Of a stretch of DNA of 64,000 nucleotides, positions 6,670-15,800 are shown piece by piece. A program made the position numbers and the translations under genes. How positions within the stretch are numbered: position 1 is the first letter of the stretch; each line of letters opens with the position of its first letter. Origin of the DNA: UBA7359 sp963976795 (GTDB lineage Bacteria; Pseudomonadota; Gammaproteobacteria; Eutrophobiales; Eutrophobiaceae); contig CAXBLT010000001.1 in NCBI GenBank assembly GCA_963976795.1, forward strand, positions 1 to 64,000, read 5' to 3'. The notes beneath the pieces are model-generated. The model did no database searches. It saw only the letters and a program-made list of their open reading frames with translations, and was not told the DNA's origin.

Positions 6670-7434
6670 TTAGTTGAATAATTTGTAGTAATTTTTAGTT
6701 GTTTGATTTGCTAGGATCTCAAAATCAATTTCTTTTAATTCCGCAATGAATTTTGCAACATGACGTACATAAGCAGGTTGATTTGTTTTTCCTCTAAATG
6801 GCACTGGTGCCAGATAAGGCGAGTCAGTTTCAACTAACATTTGCTCCAGTGGAACCAGTTTCGCTACCGCATGAAGATCTTTGGCGTTCTTAAAGGTGAC
6901 AATGCCTGAGAAGGAGATAAGGAAGTTTAAGTCCATTGCTGCCTGAGCTGTCTCCCAGTCTTCAACAAAACAATGCATTACACCCCCCACTTGATCTGCA
7001 CCCTCTTCTTTTAATATGCGAATCACATCGGTTTTGGCTTCTCGAGTATGAATAATCAGAGGCTTATTAAGATCTTTAGCGGCATTTATGTGAATTCGAA
7101 ATCTATTTCGCTGCCACTCAAGATCACCTTCACTTCGAAAGTAATCAAGACCGGTTTCTCCTATCGCAACGACCTCATTTTTGGACGCTAACGCAGTTAT
7201 ATCTTCTATCACAGCTTCTTTTTTTAGCTCAGTATTGGGATGAATACCAACAGTGGCAGAGATAACGTCATGTTGCTTGGCTAGATCAATAATATCCGGA
7301 GAGCCGTCTAAATCTATTGCAACGCAGAGCATGTGTTCGATGTTATTTTGCTTGGCGTTGTTTATTATATCGTCGACAGGCAGGTCTTCGCTTAACAACG
7401 GAATATGACAATGAGAATCTATTAGAGGAGCCAC
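6670..7434 (-). CDS. tatD: TatD family metal-dependent hydrolase (YcfH-like DNase)
   Basis: A 254-aa TIM-barrel metallohydrolase. Metal ligands are visible in IDSHCHI (H8, H10), the GETGLDYF motif, IIHTREA, MHCFVE and the final ETDSPYLAPVP segment. TatD proteins are 3'-5' exonucleases and DNA repair or quality-control nucleases. Position after pilZ and holB is the conserved place of the ycfH paralogue. The start is GTG at 7434; no in-frame ATG lies near. It is the last gene of the fab-holB operon and is convergent with the aminotransferase, with one base between their stop codons. Confidence 0.93.
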   Translation of the reverse strand: MAPLIDSHCHIPLLSEDLPVDDIINNAKQNNIEHMLCVAIDLDGSPDIIDLAKQHDVISATVGIHPNTELKKEAVIEDITALASKNEVVAIGETGLDYFRSEGDLEWQRNRFRIHINAAKDLNKPLIIHTREAKTDVIRILKEEGADQVGGVMHCFVEDWETAQAAMDLNFLISFSGIVTFKNAKDLHAVAKLVPLEQMLVETDSPYLAPVPFRGKTNQPAYVRHVAKFIAELKEIDFEILANQTTKNYYKLFN

Positions 7435-7477
7435 GGTGGCGAACAGAAATTATTTAAAACCAGTTGCTTATTGCTGA

Positions 7478-7831
7478 TTACATGGTGTGAGTTGGGCGGT
7501 CTGACTTCAAGGCGCCAGCTAATTGATTTTCGATCTTGCTTTTGGTGGCACCCTTATCCAATTCACTAAACTGGACACCTATGCCAGCAGTTTTGTTGCC
7601 TTGGGCACCCTTTGGTGTGATCCAGGCTACCTTACCTGCAACAGGCAACTTATCTTTACTATCAGTTAAGGTTAATAGCATGAATACTTCATCCCCTAGT
7701 TTATAGGTCTTGGCAGTGGGAATAAATAAACCTCCATTTTTCACAAATGGCATATAAGAAGCATAGAGCGCGCTTTTATCTCGAATGGTTAGCGATAAAA
7801 TGCCTTGTCGTGGGTCGCGGCCTGCTGCCAT
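7478..7831 (-). CDS. pilZ: PilZ, type IV pilus assembly protein
   Basis: A 117-aa single PilZ domain. The sequence block SLTIRDKSALYASYMPFVKN and then GGLFIPTAKTYKLGDEVFML, with VAGKVAWITPKGAQGN following, is characteristic of the founding PilZ protein of type IV pilus biology. As in that protein the N-terminal RxxxR c-di-GMP-binding motif is missing, so it probably works by contact with PilB/FimX-type partners. It sits between holB and tatD, the same neighbourhood as in Pseudomonas and Xanthomonas. This implies that the organism makes type IV pili, although no other pilus gene is in the window. Confidence 0.93.
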   Translation of the reverse strand: MAAGRDPRQGILSLTIRDKSALYASYMPFVKNGGLFIPTAKTYKLGDEVFMLLTLTDSKDKLPVAGKVAWITPKGAQGNKTAGIGVQFSELDKGATKSKIENQLAGALKSDRPTHTM

Positions 7832-7846
7832 TTATTTATTCTCCCG

Positions 7847-8845
7847 TTACTTTACTATTTCAGGGTTGTTCCAATGCAGCGCTATCTCTTCAAGTATGCT
7901 CAATGGATTGTAATTCATTGGTCCGATCGATTGTTTGTATTTCAACAATACAAAGTCGTAATTTCTGACCAACGCAACCAAGTCTAATGAATTTACAAGG
8001 TCTTGCAAGTCTTCTTTCAAGTCAAGGTTTATTATGATTGCCCTTTCACGAAGCAATTTAAGACGAATCAGATCCAGTATTATCTTCATTAACCAGGTAA
8101 GAATATTTTCCAGTCCCAATGTTTGCCAATTGGCAGCTATTTGAACAGGGTCGCAATTCTTTTTACCCATTAACCTTAGATCTTTAAGCAGCGTGGGCCG
8201 AAACTCTAACTGGCCATCTTCAATTAAAGAAAGTGCTTTTAATGGCCCTCCTCCTGATAAACGAAGCAATGCTTCTGCAGAGAATTTTGAATCAATCAAG
8301 TCATTTTTAAGCCAATCTATATCTGCCTGCTGGTAAGCGGGCTTAAAATCTATGCGCTGACACCGACTTCTGATGGTTATGGGTAATTTAGAAGGTCTAT
8401 GACTTAATAGAAACAACATAGACTGAGATGGAGGTTCTTCCAGCGTTTTTAATAAAGCATTTGCGGTTGCGCGATTCATTGCATCGGCAGGTTCAATGAT
8501 CGCAATTTTCTGCTTTCCTGAAAAACTCTTTAAGGCTACATATTCAATCAACTCACGTACCTGGGCGATTTTAAGTTGCTTACCTGTTTCTTCTGGTTCA
8601 AGGAGATTTAAATCAGGATGGTTTCCAGCATGATACAACTGGCAACTTTGGCAATTACCACAGGCGTTATTTGTTTCAGCTTGTTTAGACAAACATAACA
8701 ATTGCATGGCCGCAGATTGTGCAAATTGTTTCAGACCGATGCCTTCTGGACCACAAAGCAATATTGCATGAGGTAAGCGATCCTGCTGCTGCATCCCCAT
8801 CAACCGTTGCCATTGTTCATTTTGCCAGGGATAGATGTTTGTCAT
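7847..8845 (-). CDS. holB: DNA polymerase III subunit delta prime
   Basis: A 332-aa AAA+ clamp-loader subunit. A degenerate Walker A (GPEGIGLKQF, residues 32-41) and a zinc-binding cysteine set (C51, C62, C65, C68) identify delta prime. A DnaX-like sensor region (LLKTLEEPPSQSMLFLLSHR) precedes the C-terminal collar domain. It opens and places the beta clamp as part of the polymerase III holoenzyme. Its ATG overlaps the tmk stop by four bases, so the two are translationally coupled. It is followed by pilZ after 15 bp. Length is typical. Confidence 0.96.
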   Translation of the reverse strand: MTNIYPWQNEQWQRLMGMQQQDRLPHAILLCGPEGIGLKQFAQSAAMQLLCLSKQAETNNACGNCQSCQLYHAGNHPDLNLLEPEETGKQLKIAQVRELIEYVALKSFSGKQKIAIIEPADAMNRATANALLKTLEEPPSQSMLFLLSHRPSKLPITIRSRCQRIDFKPAYQQADIDWLKNDLIDSKFSAEALLRLSGGGPLKALSLIEDGQLEFRPTLLKDLRLMGKKNCDPVQIAANWQTLGLENILTWLMKIILDLIRLKLLRERAIIINLDLKEDLQDLVNSLDLVALVRNYDFVLLKYKQSIGPMNYNPLSILEEIALHWNNPEIVK

Positions 8846-9465
8846 AGATGCTTTTTCAATACGTTCTGTATTTGTTGTTTCACATTTTCCATACTTTCAC
8901 CTGAGTGTATGATTCGAAAACGTGACGATTCTTTCTTTGCTCGTTCAAGGTAACACGAACGAATACGTTCAAAAAACAGTATGTCTTCTTGTTCAAACCG
9001 ATCCGCTTGACTTCTTTTCCCTGCACGACGTAATCCAACTTCAACATCCAGATCGAATAATAAAGTAATGTCAGGTTTTAGACCTTCCTGAACCCAGTCT
9101 TCGAGTGATTGTATTCGAGACTCTTGAATTCCCCTGCCGCCGCCCTGGTACGCATAACTGGCATCTGTAAATCGATCGCAAATCACGATCTGATCTGACG
9201 CCAGAGCAGGTTTTATTACTTCTTCTAAATGCTGCATTCTTGCAGCAAACATCAGCAGGAGTTCAGTATTACTTTCCAAACCAATATTGTTACTGTCTAA
9301 CAGAATCTCTCTGATTTGTTCTCCAGTTCTCGTCCCACCAGGTTCGCGCGTTTGTATAACTTCGTGACCAGTACTGGTAAACAGTTCGGATATATAATCC
9401 ATCAAACTACTTTTGCCGGCTCCTTCAACACCTTCCAAGGTTATAAATAAGGTTTCTTTCATCAT
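8842..9465 (-). CDS. tmk: Thymidylate kinase
   Basis: A 207-aa dTMP kinase that makes dTDP for DNA synthesis. The P-loop is LEGVEGAGKSSLMDY. The substrate motif is CDRFTDASYAYQGGGRGI, with TREPGGTRTGEQIR as the dTMP-binding TREPGGT signature. An LID region with AGKRSQADRFE follows. Length and motifs are standard for the E. coli type. It sits three bases downstream of mltG and overlaps holB by four bases, within a compact operon. Confidence 0.97.
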   Translation of the reverse strand: MMKETLFITLEGVEGAGKSSLMDYISELFTSTGHEVIQTREPGGTRTGEQIREILLDSNNIGLESNTELLLMFAARMQHLEEVIKPALASDQIVICDRFTDASYAYQGGGRGIQESRIQSLEDWVQEGLKPDITLLFDLDVEVGLRRAGKRSQADRFEQEDILFFERIRSCYLERAKKESSRFRIIHSGESMENVKQQIQNVLKKHL

Positions 9466-9468
9466 TAT

Positions 9469-10476
9469 TTACTTTTTCTTTAATTGATATTTCGCTACGG
9501 CTTGATTGTGTTCTTTTAGTGTTTCTGAAAAGTAATGTGAACCATCCCCTTTTGCAACAAAATAAAGTGACTTGCCCTTTGCTGGATGTAATGCTGCATG
9601 TATAGCTTCACGACCGACCAGTGCAATTGGACTTGGAGGCAAGCCTTTGTAGCGGTACGTGTTATAAGGAGAATCTATAGCAAGATCTTTTTTACGTATA
9701 TTACCATCAAACTGTTTTCCCATAGCGTAAATTACAGTTGGATCCGTTTGTAATTTCATTTTTTTGTTTAAGCGACGCACAAATACTCCTGCAATAGTAC
9801 TGCGTTCACTTGCCAGACCGGTCTCTTTTTCAATGATAGAAGCCATAATTAAGGCTTCGTAAGGTGTTTTGTATGGTAGGTCTTCTGAGCGCGCTTGCCA
9901 TTCTTCATCTAAAACATGATGTAAACGTTGATAGGCTCTTTGCAAAAATGCTTTGTCAGTAGTGTCTTTTGGAAAGTGATAGGTGTCTGGAAAGAACATT
10001 CCCTCCGCTACTTTGTCTCCATATCCAAGCTCACGCATGAGACTTTCCGTTTCACCTTCAACTAATGTATGTTTTATTAGATCTGTTGCATGAATTGCTC
10101 GCATCATCTCTCTGATTTGCCAGCCTTCAAGGAGTGTGAACGAGTATTGTATTACTTTGCCTGTGACCAGAAGGTTTAGAAGATCATTTGGGTTGAGTCC
10201 GGGCGATAATAAATATTCCCCCGACTTGATCTTGTTTGCTTTTCCATTATATCGCGCAAGGATCTTAAAATATCCTGTGTCATCAATCAGCTCAAGGTTG
10301 TTGAGTTTGGCATTAACGTTTGCGAAGCTCATGCCGGGCTCTACTTCAAATATAGTTTCTTTTTTAATGCTCAAGGGAGTTACAAGGAAGGTTTGATACT
10401 CTTCATAGAGTAATGCAGTAGTGACAATAAGAAAAACCAGGCATAGTGTCATAAGCATAAGGAGACGTTTTATCAT
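9469..10476 (-). CDS. mltG: Endolytic murein transglycosylase MltG (YceG-like)
   Basis: A 335-aa inner-membrane enzyme. A single N-terminal transmembrane helix (residues about 4-24) is followed by a LysM-like subdomain (about 45-110). The YceG catalytic domain carries the glutamate motif ASIIEKETGLASER and the QTDPTVIYAMG and SPYNTYRYKGLPPSPI blocks. MltG cleaves nascent glycan strands and may end chain elongation. The stop of pabC overlaps its start by four bases. Neighbours pabC and tmk are the conserved E. coli neighbours. Confidence 0.96.
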   Translation of the reverse strand: MIKRLLMLMTLCLVFLIVTTALLYEEYQTFLVTPLSIKKETIFEVEPGMSFANVNAKLNNLELIDDTGYFKILARYNGKANKIKSGEYLLSPGLNPNDLLNLLVTGKVIQYSFTLLEGWQIREMMRAIHATDLIKHTLVEGETESLMRELGYGDKVAEGMFFPDTYHFPKDTTDKAFLQRAYQRLHHVLDEEWQARSEDLPYKTPYEALIMASIIEKETGLASERSTIAGVFVRRLNKKMKLQTDPTVIYAMGKQFDGNIRKKDLAIDSPYNTYRYKGLPPSPIALVGREAIHAALHPAKGKSLYFVAKGDGSHYFSETLKEHNQAVAKYQLKKK

Positions 10477-11306
10477 AGCTCAGGAATAAAATTATGTTTC
10501 TGTAATATTTTTTTAATCTGAATAGTTTTGTCTCCAACATCCAAAGCTTGCTCACCTAGCATTCTTATTGGCCATACGCCAATGATGCTATTGCACATAA
10601 AGGTTTCATCTGCTTCCATTAATGATTTTAACGAGATGTTATTAATGCAAAGCTCAAGGTCTAATTCCGTTGCTAATGTAATAATTTTTTGCCTGATAAT
10701 ACCATTAACACCACATGCCGATAAGTCTGGGGTATTTAGAGTTTCATTTTTGATATAAAAAATATTACTCATTGTTCCTTCGATGACGTTACCGTCATGA
10801 TCCAAAACTATCCCCTCTGCGATTGAGTTATCTGTCCATTCTGATCGCGCCAATATTTGTTCAAGCCTATTGAGGTGCTTTATGCCTGCAAGCACTGAAT
10901 TGCATGCATAGCGATAGTGACATATATGAACCTTAATGCCGTTGCCGGGGTTTTCAAATGAGTACTCAGGCCAAGGGTAAAGTGAAATGATACGGGTCGA
11001 GTCTACATCAACAGGCAAAGCGTAACCGCGACCGCCCTGGCCTCGAGTGATAGTTATTTTGATAATGCCTCGCTCAACAGAACCTGTTAAATGTCGGGCT
11101 TCTTCGAACAATGCATCTTGATTGGGAATGGGTAGCTTTAGCCTACTACATCCTGATTGTAATCGTTCTATATGCTCATCCCAACATAGTAACGATCCTT
11201 TTTCTACTGCAATTGTTTCAAATAGACCATCACCATATTGCAAGCCTCGATCAAACAATGAAATTGCATCGCTCGAGTTTCCATTAATGAGAGATTTGAT
11301 TGCCAT
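10473..11306 (-). CDS. pabC: Aminodeoxychorismate lyase
   Basis: A 277-aa fold-type IV PLP enzyme that splits 4-amino-4-deoxychorismate into p-aminobenzoate and pyruvate for folate synthesis. It has the family start (NGNSSDAISLFDRGLQYGDGLFET) and the PLP lysine in LAGIKHLNRLEQILA (about K139). The glutamate and substrate loop are in EGIVLDHDGNVIEGTMSN. Branched-chain aminotransferases share the fold, but length and position between fabF and mltG favour PabC. It lies 23 bp after fabF. Confidence 0.94.
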   Translation of the reverse strand: MAIKSLINGNSSDAISLFDRGLQYGDGLFETIAVEKGSLLCWDEHIERLQSGCSRLKLPIPNQDALFEEARHLTGSVERGIIKITITRGQGGRGYALPVDVDSTRIISLYPWPEYSFENPGNGIKVHICHYRYACNSVLAGIKHLNRLEQILARSEWTDNSIAEGIVLDHDGNVIEGTMSNIFYIKNETLNTPDLSACGVNGIIRQKIITLATELDLELCINNISLKSLMEADETFMCNSIIGVWPIRMLGEQALDVGDKTIQIKKILQKHNFIPEL

Positions 11307-11329
11307 TATGTTGTCATGGCTTATCGAGT

Positions 11330-12571
11330 TTAGCTCAGTTTCTTAAAGATGAGTGAACCATTTGTACCACCAAAGCCAAATGAATTAGATAACGCGACAT
11401 CGATCTTCATTTCACGCGCCGTATGCGGGACGTAATCTAGATCACATTCAGGATCGGGTTGGTCAAGGTTTATTGTCGGTGGTGCAACTTGATCACGTAT
11501 TGCTAATATCGAAAATATGGCTTCTACGCCTCCTGCTGCGCCTAATAAATGACCAACCATTGACTTGGTTGAGCTAACGGCCAATGACTTTGAGTCATCC
11601 TTAAATACGCGTTTTACAGCTTTTGTTTCTGCAACATCCCCTGCTGGTGTTGAAGTGCCATGCGCATTTATATAATCAACTTCATTAATATTGATGCCGC
11701 CATTTCTTAAGGCATTTACCATGCAATTTGCAGCGCCTTCACCATTTTCCGAGGGTGCGGTCATATGGTAGGCATCACCACTCATGCCATAACCAGCAAC
11801 TTCAGCAATGATGTTTGCGCCACGTTGTTTAGCGTGTTCATATTCTTCCAAAACGACGACCCCTGCCCCGTCACTTAGTACAAAGCCATCTCTATCCTTG
11901 TCCCAAGGACGGCTAGCACTTGCTGGATCGTCATTTCTTGTTGATAGTGCACGAGCGGATGCAAACCCAGCCAAACCATTTTCAGATGATGCCATTTCCG
12001 CACCTCCAGCAATCATGACATCTGCATCACCATATTCTATTAATCTCGCGGCATCGCCAATATTATGTGTGCCTGTTGTACACGCTGTAGAGATAGCAAA
12101 ATTTGGCCCCTTCAATCCATACATAATGGATAAGTGTCCTGAGATCATATTGATGATGTTACTTGGAATGAAAAATGGAGATACTTTTCTTGCTCCGCCG
12201 TTGATAAATTGCCTAGTGCTTTTTTCAATGCCGGGTAGTCCACCTATGCCTGAACCAATGGCGACACCAATGCGCGAAGCATTTTTTTCATTAACTTCTA
12301 AACCTGAATCTTGAATCGCTTGTATACCTGCGGTGAGACCGTAGTGTATGAATGGATCCATTTTCTTTTGATCTTTTTTAGAGATGTAATTATCTAAATC
12401 GAGGTTTCGTATAGAGCCACCAATCCGAACACTAAACTCTGATGTATCAAAATGGTCTATCAGTGTAATGCCGCTTTTACCTGCGAGTATATTCTTCCAT
12501 GTTTCATCAACACTATTACCTACAGGCGTTACCATGCCTAAACCTGTTATCACTACACGACGTTTGCTCAC
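11330..12571 (-). CDS. fabF: 3-oxoacyl-[acyl-carrier-protein] synthase II
   Basis: A 413-aa condensing enzyme (KAS II) that elongates acyl-ACP with malonyl-ACP. The Cys-His-His triad is C164 (AISTACTTGTHN), H304 (INAHGTSTPAGD) and H341 (MVGHLLGAAGG). The C-terminal SNSFGFGGTNGSL block is present. It is downstream of acpP, but an intrinsic terminator lies between them, so part of its transcription probably comes from read-through or its own promoter. Sequence is complete and of standard length. Confidence 0.97.
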   Translation of the reverse strand: MSKRRVVITGLGMVTPVGNSVDETWKNILAGKSGITLIDHFDTSEFSVRIGGSIRNLDLDNYISKKDQKKMDPFIHYGLTAGIQAIQDSGLEVNEKNASRIGVAIGSGIGGLPGIEKSTRQFINGGARKVSPFFIPSNIINMISGHLSIMYGLKGPNFAISTACTTGTHNIGDAARLIEYGDADVMIAGGAEMASSENGLAGFASARALSTRNDDPASASRPWDKDRDGFVLSDGAGVVVLEEYEHAKQRGANIIAEVAGYGMSGDAYHMTAPSENGEGAANCMVNALRNGGININEVDYINAHGTSTPAGDVAETKAVKRVFKDDSKSLAVSSTKSMVGHLLGAAGGVEAIFSILAIRDQVAPPTINLDQPDPECDLDYVPHTAREMKIDVALSNSFGFGGTNGSLIFKKLS

Positions 12572-12663
12572 TTCAGAAAATACCTATCTATTTATTGTTA
12601 AAGAAAAAGAAATAGAACACTTGCTCATATGATTATTTAAAAATATTCGTCAATATTTAACAA

Positions 12664-12700
12664 TAAAAAAAGCCGCGTAAGAGTGTTTTCATAACGCGGC
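12664..12700 (-). terminator. Intrinsic terminator after acpP
   Basis: On the minus strand GCCGCGTT is followed by a loop of about 13 nt, then ACGCGGC and a run of seven T residues. It lies about 25 bp past the acpP stop and before fabF. It would limit transcription into fabF and leave acpP more abundant, in keeping with the large amount of ACP a cell needs. Confidence 0.88.
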
Positions 12701-12724
12701 CTTGGGTGTCCTTTATGTTATAGA

Positions 12725-12961
12725 TTATTCTAGATGTGCATTGATATATTTAACCGCTTCATTAACCGTCGTAATATTCTCGGCCTCTTCATCTGGTATT
12801 TCCGTTTTGAATTCCTCTTCCAATGCCATGACCAACTCAACAGTATCCAAAGAGTCCGCCCCTAAATCATCAACAAATGATGCTTCATTAGTTACCTCTT
12901 CTTCTTTAACGCCTAGCTGTTCTACAACGATTTTTTTTACGCGTTCTTCAACACTACTCAT
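12725..12961 (-). CDS. acpP: Acyl carrier protein
   Basis: A 78-aa acidic four-helix carrier of acyl chains. S37 in DDLGADSLDTVELVMALEEE is the 4'-phosphopantetheine attachment site. The sequence is very close to E. coli AcpP through helix II. It is flanked by fabG upstream (151 bp gap, AT-rich, possibly carrying its own promoter) and a terminator downstream. ATG is preceded by GGGAGGA, a strong ribosome site fitting high expression. Confidence 0.98.
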   Translation of the reverse strand: MSSVEERVKKIVVEQLGVKEEEVTNEASFVDDLGADSLDTVELVMALEEEFKTEIPDEEAENITTVNEAVKYINAHLE

Positions 12962-13112
12962 GATTAATAAATCCTCCCTTAGCGGCTCGGTGGCCGTTTT
13001 TCGTGTGCTAAGTTTAGTGAAATGAAATCTTCTTGCAACTTAGATTATTCTTGGATATTAATATATATTAATATCAATTAGTTATATAATATATTTAAAG
13101 TAAATAATAAAT

Positions 13113-13859
13113 CTATCCCATATACATCCCGCCATTTACGCTAATAGTTTGTCCGGTAATATAAGCCGCCTCATCTGAAGCCAAGAAGCCGACTACATTT
13201 GCTATTTCTTCTGGTCGCCCTAATCGACCCAATGCAATCTGATTTAAAATTGAATCGCGAACATCAGAACTCAATTCATTTGTCATATCAGTCTCAATAA
13301 AACCTGGCGCTACAGCATTTACTGTAATTCCTCTAGAACCTACTTCTTTTGCCAAGGAACGTGTGAAACCTAACATCCCTGCTTTTGTAGCAGAATAATT
13401 AGATTGGCCTGGATTACCAGATAAACCGACGACAGAACTGATATTGATGATCCGACCATACCGTTGTTTCATCATGGCGCGCATACATAACTTTGTTACA
13501 CGGAACATGCCCGTCAAGTTAGTGTTTATCACCTCTTCCCATTCATCATCTTTCATACGCATTAATAAATTGTCGCGGGTGATTCCTGCATTATTAATAA
13601 GGATATTTGGTGCTGCTATGTCCTTTAGCTTGTCCCCGAAATCGTCAATTGAAGTTTTGTCTGAGATATTTAATACTAGGCCAACTCCAGTGTAATTATT
13701 TGCATCTAAATCTTTAGAAATTCGATCTGCAGAATTCTTTGTAGTTGCTGTTCCAATTACAAAGGCGCCTTGTTTTGCGAATTTAATCGCAATCTCCTTA
13801 CCTATGCCACGGCTTGCCCCAGTGACTAAAACAACCTTATCTTTATACGTATCAATCAT
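13113..13859 (-). CDS. fabG: 3-oxoacyl-[acyl-carrier-protein] reductase
   Basis: A 248-aa short-chain dehydrogenase that reduces 3-ketoacyl-ACP with NADPH. The cofactor motif is TGASRGIG (residues 13-20). NNAG (89-92) and the catalytic S142, Y155, K159 set (ISSVVGLSGNPGQSNYSATKAG) are present, along with VNAVAPGFIETDMT and a C-terminal ITGQTISVNGGMYMG. The position between fabD and acpP fixes the identity among the many SDR proteins. Confidence 0.97.
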   Translation of the reverse strand: MIDTYKDKVVLVTGASRGIGKEIAIKFAKQGAFVIGTATTKNSADRISKDLDANNYTGVGLVLNISDKTSIDDFGDKLKDIAAPNILINNAGITRDNLLMRMKDDEWEEVINTNLTGMFRVTKLCMRAMMKQRYGRIINISSVVGLSGNPGQSNYSATKAGMLGFTRSLAKEVGSRGITVNAVAPGFIETDMTNELSSDVRDSILNQIALGRLGRPEEIANVVGFLASDEAAYITGQTISVNGGMYMG

Positions 13860-13874
13860 AAAAATAACCCGCTA

Positions 13875-14810
13875 TCAATTTAGTGCCTTGTCTAAAGATT
13901 TTTTATCCCGTACAGAATGTATTTCAAGTGAACGGTCTATGCGCTTAATTAATCCGGAAAGTACTTTTCCTGGTCCACATTCAATTATTTTATTAACGCC
14001 CATGACTTGCATGCTATTAATGCTGTCTACCCAACGTACCGGCATATAAAGTTGTTCAAGTAGTGCTTGTTTAATCTCATCTGATTTAGACTTAATTTTA
14101 GCATGGGCATTCTGTATCACAGGTATCTTAGCATCATTAAAATGAATCTTATTGAGCGACTGTGAAAATTCATTTGCTGCGTCTTTCATAAGCATGCAAT
14201 GAGACGGAACACTAACGGGTAACAACAATGCTTTTTTTGCGCCAGCATCTTTTGCTGCAATTATTGCTCTTTCAACGGCAGGTTTGTGGCCTGCAATGAC
14301 GATCTGACCTGGCGAATTAAAGTTAGCCGCTGACACAGTTTCTGTTTCAGCGGCGTCAGCACAAACCTCAACTATTTTCTCATCGGTTAAACCGAGAATT
14401 GCTGCCATTGCACCAATGCCGGCAGGCACGGCTTTTTGCATGCACCTCCCTCTTTCAGCAACCAAGGCAATGGCATCATTAAAGCTAATTACACCTGCGC
14501 ATAACAAGGCCGTGTACTCTCCAAGACTATGTCCTGCCAAGACGGTGGGGCTGATTCGAGTATTTTCTTTGTACATTAGCCATGTTGCATAAGCTGCCGC
14601 AAGTAAAGCTGGTTGAGTGATTTCAGTTTGGTTTAATTTTTCTTCCGGGCCAAAGGTAATAATATCTAAGAGGTCATATCCTAAGATATCAGAAGCAGAA
14701 TCAAATATAGACTTAAGATTTGATTCTGTTTCAAGCAGTTCACTCATCATGCCAACGGATTGTGAGCCTTGGCCTGGGAAAACAATTGCTACATTAGATT
14801 GCGTATTCAC
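13875..14810 (-). CDS. fabD: Malonyl CoA-acyl carrier protein transacylase
   Basis: A 311-aa transacylase that loads malonate onto ACP. It shows FPGQGSQSVGM near the N-terminus and the nucleophile S95 in LAGHSLGEYTAL. The active-site histidine lies in VSVPSHCMLM, and a conserved ECGPGKVLSGLIKRI motif is near the end. It is 15 bp upstream of fabG and 24 bp downstream of fabH. No unusual features. Confidence 0.97.
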   Translation of the reverse strand: MNTQSNVAIVFPGQGSQSVGMMSELLETESNLKSIFDSASDILGYDLLDIITFGPEEKLNQTEITQPALLAAAYATWLMYKENTRISPTVLAGHSLGEYTALLCAGVISFNDAIALVAERGRCMQKAVPAGIGAMAAILGLTDEKIVEVCADAAETETVSAANFNSPGQIVIAGHKPAVERAIIAAKDAGAKKALLLPVSVPSHCMLMKDAANEFSQSLNKIHFNDAKIPVIQNAHAKIKSKSDEIKQALLEQLYMPVRWVDSINSMQVMGVNKIIECGPGKVLSGLIKRIDRSLEIHSVRDKKSLDKALN

Positions 14811-14834
14811 TTAAAACTAAATTCCATAAAGAGA

Positions 14835-15800
14835 TTAATAACGTAATAACACAGAGCCCCAGGTAAAACCGCCGCCGAAAGCCTCTAACAAAACTGTGTC
14901 ACCGGCTTTAATGCGACCATCTCTAACAGCGACGTCCAGTGCTAAAGGTACTGAAGCCGCAGAAGTATTGCCATGTTGATTAACCGTAACAATCACTCTT
15001 TCCATAGACATCTCAAGCTTTTTTGCAGTAGCTGATATGATACGCATATTCGCCTGATGAGGTACTAGCCAATCTATTTCTTCTTTTTTTATAGAGTTTG
15101 CTGCTAACGTTTCGTCGACAATTCGGCCTAATGTGTTGACGGCAACTTTAAAAACCTCGTTGCCTTGCATGGTGACAAATGCTTTGTCAGCTTTGACTAT
15201 GTCGTAGTCAGAAGAAATGCCAGCAGGTACATTTAATAGATCTGCATACTGACCATCTGCATGAATGTGGCTCGATAGAATACCTTGCGTTTCGCTTGCT
15301 TGTAGAATAACTGCACCAGCACCATCACCAAAAATGACAGATGTATTTCTATCTTTCCAATCGATGATGCGTGAGAAAGTTTCTGCACCAACAACCAAAG
15401 CACATTTTGAACTTCCAGAACTAACAAATTTTTCAGCTATACTCATGGCGTAGATGAAGCCTGTGCAAACTGCTTGTACATCAAAAGCTGGACATCCGCG
15501 GATACTCAATCGTTGTTGCAACAAACAGGCCGTGCTGGGAAAGATTAGATCGGGCGTTGTGGTACCTAAAATAATCAGATCTATATCTGTTGCTTTTATA
15601 CCAGCGGCTTCTATGGCTGCCAATGCTGCTTTTTCAGCAAGATCACAGGTGGTCTCATCATCAGCTGCAATATGTCGTTTTTCAATTCCAGTACGAGAAC
15701 GTATCCATTCATCTGATGTATCTACCATCAGTTCAAGATCGGCGTTGGTCAAGATACGCTCAGGTAAATAAGAACCAGTGCCAGTAATTTTCGAATACAT
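14835..15800 (-). CDS. fabH: 3-oxoacyl-[acyl-carrier-protein] synthase III
   Basis: A 321-aa KAS III that starts fatty acid synthesis by condensing acetyl-CoA with malonyl-ACP. The triad is C112 (FDVQAVCTGFIYA), H248 (WLVPHQANMRI) and N278 (NQHGNTSAASV). The start ATG shares one base with the plsX stop, so the two are coupled. It has the usual substrate-binding and dimer motifs (GAGAVILQASE, EAFGGGFTWGSVL). Standard length. Confidence 0.97.
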   Translation of the reverse strand: MYSKITGTGSYLPERILTNADLELMVDTSDEWIRSRTGIEKRHIAADDETTCDLAEKAALAAIEAAGIKATDIDLIILGTTTPDLIFPSTACLLQQRLSIRGCPAFDVQAVCTGFIYAMSIAEKFVSSGSSKCALVVGAETFSRIIDWKDRNTSVIFGDGAGAVILQASETQGILSSHIHADGQYADLLNVPAGISSDYDIVKADKAFVTMQGNEVFKVAVNTLGRIVDETLAANSIKKEEIDWLVPHQANMRIISATAKKLEMSMERVIVTVNQHGNTSAASVPLALDVAVRDGRIKAGDTVLLEAFGGGFTWGSVLLRY